This document shows, one piece after another, positions 6,483 to 9,360 of a stretch of 9,360 bases of DNA. Within the stretch, counting starts at the first letter, position 1. Each line of letters starts with the position of its first letter. The position numbers and the translations under genes were made by a program. The notes under the pieces are model-generated. The model saw only the letters and a program-made list of their open reading frames with translations, was not told where the DNA came from and ran no database searches. Source of the DNA: Firmicutes bacterium UBA1768 (GTDB lineage: Bacteria > Bacillota > Clostridia > Peptostreptococcales > Anaerovoracaceae); the NCBI GenBank assembly GCA_002315335.1, contig DCGW01000072.1, forward strand, positions 441 through 9,800, written 5' to 3'.

Positions 6483-7326
6483 TTTTACTCCTTTGCGCTG
6501 CTTGCGCTGTGTGTTTTAAAAGAATCATGGAAGTAACTGCTCCTACTCCTCCCGGAACAGGCGTAATTGCTTCGACTAAAGGCTCAATCTTCTCGTAGTC
6601 TGCGTCTCCGCACATTTTTCCCTCTCTAAAGTTAATTCCTACATCTATTACTGTGTTCCCCTGTGAGAAAAAGTCAGGTCCGAAGTACCCGGCCTGTCCC
6701 ACACCGGTAACGACAATATCAGCCTTTTGGGTATGTTCCTTTATGTCCCTGGTTTTTGAGTGACACAAAGTAACAGTTGCGTTTTTCTTTAACAGAAGCT
6801 GTGATAAAGGTTTACCAAGCACCATGCTCCTATTGACTATTACCGCATCAGCTCCCTCGATTTTCACTCCGTAAAAATCCAATATTTCCATAACAGCTTC
6901 AGGCGTACACGGGGAAAAGGTGTTTTCACTTCCGAGAAAGACACCTGCTAAGCTCTCAGGATTCATGCAGTCAACATCCTTTTCTATTGGTATCAGGCCT
7001 GCAATTTTTTCCTCGTCAAGCTGTTCAGGTAAAGGTCTGAAAACTAAAATACCGTGAATATCCGGATTGTTACTTACATTTTTTACCAGCTTTTCAAATT
7101 CCTGCTGTGAAACGCTTTGAGAGGCTTCAAAAACCTCTACAGCAATATCAACCTTTTCGCAGTTAGACTTCACGCGCTTCTCATAAGCAAGATCATCAGG
7201 TCTTTCTCCGGCCCTGATAATTGCAAGGGTCGGATTAATTCCTCTCGTGCGGCAAGCCTCCACCGCGGCACGAACCTCCTCACGAATTTTCGCAGCCACA
7301 GCAGTACCGCTCAGTACTTTAGCCAA
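6475..7326 (-). CDS. folD: Methylenetetrahydrofolate dehydrogenase, FolD family (cyclohydrolase activity doubtful)
   Basis: Cytosolic enzyme oxidising 5,10-methylene-THF to methenyl-THF with NAD(P), usually also hydrolysing methenyl- to formyl-THF. The 283-residue length is normal. The N-terminal substrate domain has Tyr48 and KDVDCM (116-121); the cofactor domain has NRSMVLGKPLSQLLL (165-179) and TLCHSKT (186-192), and the C-terminus has TPVPGGVGAVTS (255-266). Two residues essential for cyclohydrolase in canonical enzymes look replaced: the Lys four after the Tyr is Val52 (a Lys is at 53), and the Gln of VQLPLP is Phe96 (VFRPLP, 95-100). Asp119 is retained. With FchA encoded next door, this is probably a dehydrogenase-only FolD. 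Translation starts at TTG 7326 behind GGGAGG, overlapping the fchA stop by 8 bases; the 3' end overlaps the channel gene by 8 bases. Confidence 0.93.
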   Translation of the reverse strand: MAKVLSGTAVAAKIREEVRAAVEACRTRGINPTLAIIRAGERPDDLAYEKRVKSNCEKVDIAVEVFEASQSVSQQEFEKLVKNVSNNPDIHGILVFRPLPEQLDEEKIAGLIPIEKDVDCMNPESLAGVFLGSENTFSPCTPEAVMEILDFYGVKIEGADAVIVNRSMVLGKPLSQLLLKKNATVTLCHSKTRDIKEHTQKADIVVTGVGQAGYFGPDFFSQGNTVIDVGINFREGKMCGDADYEKIEPLVEAITPVPGGVGAVTSMILLKHTAQAAQRSKNG

Positions 7327-7954
7327 TGGTTAATTCCTCCCTTACATAGTTGAAGACTTTATTCTCGAGATAAGAGCCCTCTTCCACTATCTGATTTAAT
7401 CGGTTTTCAATAGTTTTTATCTTTTCGTGGTCCTTCATCAGCTTAAGGTTGATTAAAACATTGAGCTGTGCCGCTCTGATTGCAGCTCCGCAAAAGGCAG
7501 CCCCGCAGCCGGCATCACTGACAGCAAGCCGCGAGCCCTTAAGAGCATAATCATCCATCAAACGCAGAACCTTTAGACAGGCCTCTGCAATTGCCATTGG
7601 AGAACCAGCCGCCACCACAAGCATTTCCTGAATAACCCTTTCCTTCTCAGCCTTTTCCTCATCAGTCGCTGAAGGAAGTCCGTAAGCTTCAGCCAAGGGC
7701 TTAAAGGCCTCAGCATCGCCGTCTATCAAACGGGTAAGTTCCCGAGTCAACGCCTCTGATTTTTCAAGCAGCAGCTTTATTTCAGCTTCAACCTCGGCAT
7801 ATTTCTTTTTTCCGGTAGTAAGATTTCCAACCATGGAGCCGAGAGCAGACCCCAAAGCACCAACCAGGGCCGCAGCACCACCACCGCCAGGTACAGGCTC
7901 CTTTGAAGAAAGCACCTCAACAAAGCTTTCAATGTTCAAGCTGTCTGTCAACAT
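7319..7954 (-). CDS. fchA: Methenyltetrahydrofolate cyclohydrolase, FTCD_C/FchA family
   Basis: Small helical enzyme of the cyclodeaminase/cyclohydrolase family, which interconverts 5,10-methenyl-THF and 10-formyl-THF; relatives fused in animals act as formiminotransferase cyclodeaminase. The 211 residues match the stand-alone bacterial form. Diagnostic blocks are the glycine-rich VPGGGGAAALVGALGSALG (21-39), IDGDAEAF with Asp78 and Asp80 (77-84), SPMAIAE (118-124), SDAGCGAAFCGAAIRAA (146-162) and the Asn-containing NVLINL (165-170). Lying between fhs and folD, it most likely does the cyclohydrolase step of the C1 pathway rather than formimino-THF breakdown, though no histidine or purine fermentation gene is visible to test the alternative. 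The ATG at 7954 has only a modest upstream GGGTGA. The stop lies inside the first codons of folD. Confidence 0.94.
   Translation of the reverse strand: MLTDSLNIESFVEVLSSKEPVPGGGGAAALVGALGSALGSMVGNLTTGKKKYAEVEAEIKLLLEKSEALTRELTRLIDGDAEAFKPLAEAYGLPSATDEEKAEKERVIQEMLVVAAGSPMAIAEACLKVLRLMDDYALKGSRLAVSDAGCGAAFCGAAIRAAQLNVLINLKLMKDHEKIKTIENRLNQIVEEGSYLENKVFNYVREELTIG
7336..7341 (-). promoter_or_regulatory. Ribosome binding site of folD (TTG start)
   Basis: GGGAGG lies 9 bases before TTG 7326, inside the end of fchA. It supports the rare TTG start, which gives the usual FolD N-terminus (MAKVLSGTAVA); no ATG lies nearby in frame. Confidence 0.75.
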
Positions 7955-7981
7955 ATTTATTCACCCATAAAACTTTGATAA

Positions 7982-8010
7982 ATTTTAAACAATCCTTCAA
8001 AAACAACCAA
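7982..8010 (-). promoter_or_regulatory. Possible promoter of fchA-folD-FNT
   Basis: Minus-strand TTGGTT (8005-8010) and TAAAAT (7982-7987) are separated by 17 bases, with the fchA ATG about 28 bases downstream. The -10 box is good (5 of 6), but the -35 box matches only 3 of 6 and lies in the 3' arm of the terminator hairpin. In this AT-rich gap such a match could be chance. Confidence 0.3.
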
Positions 8011-8041
8011 TCAGACTTGCCAACGACAAATCTGATCAGTC
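7999..8041 (-). terminator. Hairpin terminator between fhs and fchA
   Basis: On the minus strand ATCAGATTTG (8027-8036) pairs with CAAGTCTGAT (8010-8019) over 10 positions with one G-T pair and a 7-base loop. Weaker pairs extend the base of the stem out to about 8041 and 8005. It is followed by a run of five T (7999-8003). It lies about 77 bases after the fhs stop. It may be a full terminator for fhs or a leaky one that lowers expression of fchA-folD-FNT relative to fhs. Confidence 0.65.
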
Positions 8042-8117
8042 TATTATTCATAATATTTACCAAAATAAAGCATAATTTGTCTTGTTATACTTAGTTTTGA
8101 CTCTAAAGATTATCTTC

Positions 8118-9359
8118 TTAGAACAGACCGGAAATCTTTCCTTCCTTATCTACATCGATAGCCTCAGCAGCAGGAACCTTAGGGAGTCCAGGCATGGTCA
8201 TAATGTCGCCTGTTAAAGCTACTACAAAGCCCGCTCCTACGCTCGCCTTGGCACTTCTTACGCTGACTCTGAAGCCTGAAGGTCTGCCAAGCTTTTTTGC
8301 ATCATCTGAAAGTGAGTATTGGGTTTTTGCAATACATACAGGAAGATTTCCAAAGCCGTTAGCTTCAATCTCATCGATTTCCTTTCCTGCCTTACCGATA
8401 AAGTCAACTCCATCAGCACCATATACCTTAGTAGCAACAGCCTCAATCTTTTCTCTGATTGAAAGGTTGGTGTCATAGGTGAAACGGAAGTTGTTTTCTT
8501 CCTCATCAATAGCTCTGATAACCTCTTCAGCAAGCTTCTTGCCGCCTTCGCCGCCCTTTGCCCATACCTGTGAAAGTACGGCATTTACGCCAAGCTCCTT
8601 GCACTTCTTTTCAATGAAGTCCATTTCAGCCTTAGTATCTGTCGGGAATTCGTTGATTGCAACAACAGCAGGAAGACCAAAGTTCTGTGTGATATTTTCA
8701 ACATGCTTGAGGAGGTTTTCAATACCAACCTCAAGTGCCGGAATATTTTCGTTGTTTAAATCAGCCTTTGCCACACCACCGTGGTGCTTAAGAGCTCTTG
8801 CGGTTGCAACTATTACAACAGCATCAGGCTTTAAGCCGCTCATTCTGCACTTGATATCAAGGAATTTTTCTGCTCCGAGGTCAGCACCGAAGCCAGCCTC
8901 AGTAACAACATAATCACCAAGCTTGAGAGCCATTTTTGTAGCCATAACTGAGTTGCATCCGTGTGCAATATTAGCAAAAGGTCCGCCATGAATAAACGCA
9001 GGAGTATGTTCAAGTGTCTGTACGAGGTTTGGCTTAAGCGCATCCTTCATAAGTGCTGCAACAGCACCCTCAGCCTTAATATCACCTGCAGTTACAGGCT
9101 TTCCGTCATAGGTATACGCGAGAATCATTCTTGCGATTCTTGCCTTTAAGTCTTCTATATCTGATGCCAAGCAGAGAACAGCCATAACCTCAGAAGCAAC
9201 AGAAATGTCGAAACCGTCTTCTCTCGGAGTTCCGTTAGGCTTTCCGCCGAGACCGTCTACTACAAATCTTAACTGTCTGTCATTCATATCGAGGCAGCGC
9301 TTCCACACTATTCTTCTTGGATCAATTCCAAGTGAATTGCCCTGCTGAATATGGTTGTC
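8118..9359 (-). CDS. fhs: Formate-tetrahydrofolate ligase, C-terminal three quarters (N-terminus beyond window)
   Basis: Formyl-THF synthetase: formate + THF + ATP give 10-formyl-THF, the entry of formate into one-carbon metabolism; it can run in reverse to make ATP in some anaerobes. The frame is open to the window edge, giving 413 residues of an enzyme normally near 556, so about 140 N-terminal residues, including the ATP P-loop, are missing here. A Met/Val at 9308 is internal: family sequence continues upstream ([17 protein letters not shown]). Conserved blocks in the visible fragment are [16 protein letters not shown] (122-137), [15 protein letters not shown] (152-166) and [12 protein letters not shown] (184-195), and the C-terminus has the typical [19 protein letters not shown] stretch. 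It is the first gene of the C1 cluster visible here and is separated from fchA by a hairpin terminator; its promoter is outside the window. Confidence 0.98.
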   Translation of the reverse strand, partial: DNHIQQGNSLGIDPRRIVWKRCLDMNDRQLRFVVDGLGGKPNGTPREDGFDISVASEVMAVLCLASDIEDLKARIARMILAYTYDGKPVTAGDIKAEGAVAALMKDALKPNLVQTLEHTPAFIHGGPFANIAHGCNSVMATKMALKLGDYVVTEAGFGADLGAEKFLDIKCRMSGLKPDAVVIVATARALKHHGGVAKADLNNENIPALEVGIENLLKHVENITQNFGLPAVVAINEFPTDTKAEMDFIEKKCKELGVNAVLSQVWAKGGEGGKKLAEEVIRAIDEEENNFRFTYDTNLSIREKIEAVATKVYGADGVDFIGKAGKEIDEIEANGFGNLPVCIAKTQYSLSDDAKKLGRPSGFRVSVRSAKASVGAGFVVALTGDIMTMPGLPKVPAAEAIDVDKEGKISGLF

Positions 9360-9360
9360 A

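Larger units (their letters stand above)
7955..8117. other. Longest intergenic gap (163 bases), fhs to fchA
   Basis: AT-rich gap with the hairpin terminator (7999-8041) and a weak candidate promoter for fchA. The part nearest fhs (8042-8117) shows no coding frame worth calling, no recognisable riboswitch and no convincing operator. Confidence 0.7.

Noticed and set aside
8018..8050. Plus-strand promoter-like boxes in the fhs-fchA gap
   Set aside because: The spacing is poor (about 19 bases) and no plus-strand gene follows; it coincides with the minus-strand terminator.
8258..8584. Minus-strand 108-residue frame inside fhs
   Set aside because: Shifted-frame shadow of fhs; low-complexity basic/leucine-rich translation with no recognisable domain.
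8479..8913. Plus-strand open frame of 144 residues opposite fhs
   Set aside because: It is serine/proline-rich antisense of a strongly conserved gene, has no family resemblance and no ribosome binding site.

Overview
The window is a compact bacterial chromosome segment in which every convincing gene lies on the minus strand. It reads, in transcription order, fhs - fchA - folD - formate/nitrite channel - lacI-type regulator - mscS - DUF1015 gene - hisS - aspS. The two end genes run off the window: fhs lacks its N-terminus and aspS its C-terminus. The fhs/fchA/folD set, a dedicated FchA cyclohydrolase, AGGAGG-type ribosome binding sites, a hisS-aspS pair and moderate G+C all point to an anaerobic Firmicute of class Clostridia. 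I cannot name the genus from the sequence. No gene-free stretch exceeds 300 bases; the largest gap is 163 bases (7955-8117).

Region 5658-9360 is a one-carbon block. Fhs joins formate to tetrahydrofolate, FchA interconverts formyl- and methenyl-THF, and FolD interconverts methenyl- and methylene-THF. A FocA-like channel closes the set and would move formate across the membrane. This is the tetrahydrofolate arm of C1 metabolism without methylene-THF reductase in view, so it could serve purine and serine/glycine metabolism or part of a Wood-Ljungdahl route. fchA, folD and the channel gene overlap by 8 bases at each junction. A hairpin terminator separates fhs from the other three. FolD appears to have lost residues needed for its usual cyclohydrolase activity, which fits the presence of FchA next door.

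Region 3717-5657 holds a LacI/GalR-family regulator and a small MscS-type mechanosensitive channel 6 bases apart, directly downstream of the formate channel. The regulator may control the C1/formate genes, itself and mscS, but its targets and effector are not shown by the sequence.

Region 2282-3716 carries a conserved protein of unknown function (DUF1015). Region 1-2356 carries hisS and aspS, 2 bases apart, behind a good sigma-A promoter (TTGCGA, 17 bases, TATAAT). The hisS leader is only about 40 bases, so there is no T-box.

I saw no mobile elements, CRISPR arrays, tRNA or rRNA genes, or defence genes. Most of the window is housekeeping; the points most worth checking are the FolD active site, the DUF1015 protein and the LacI/MscS/formate-channel linkage.
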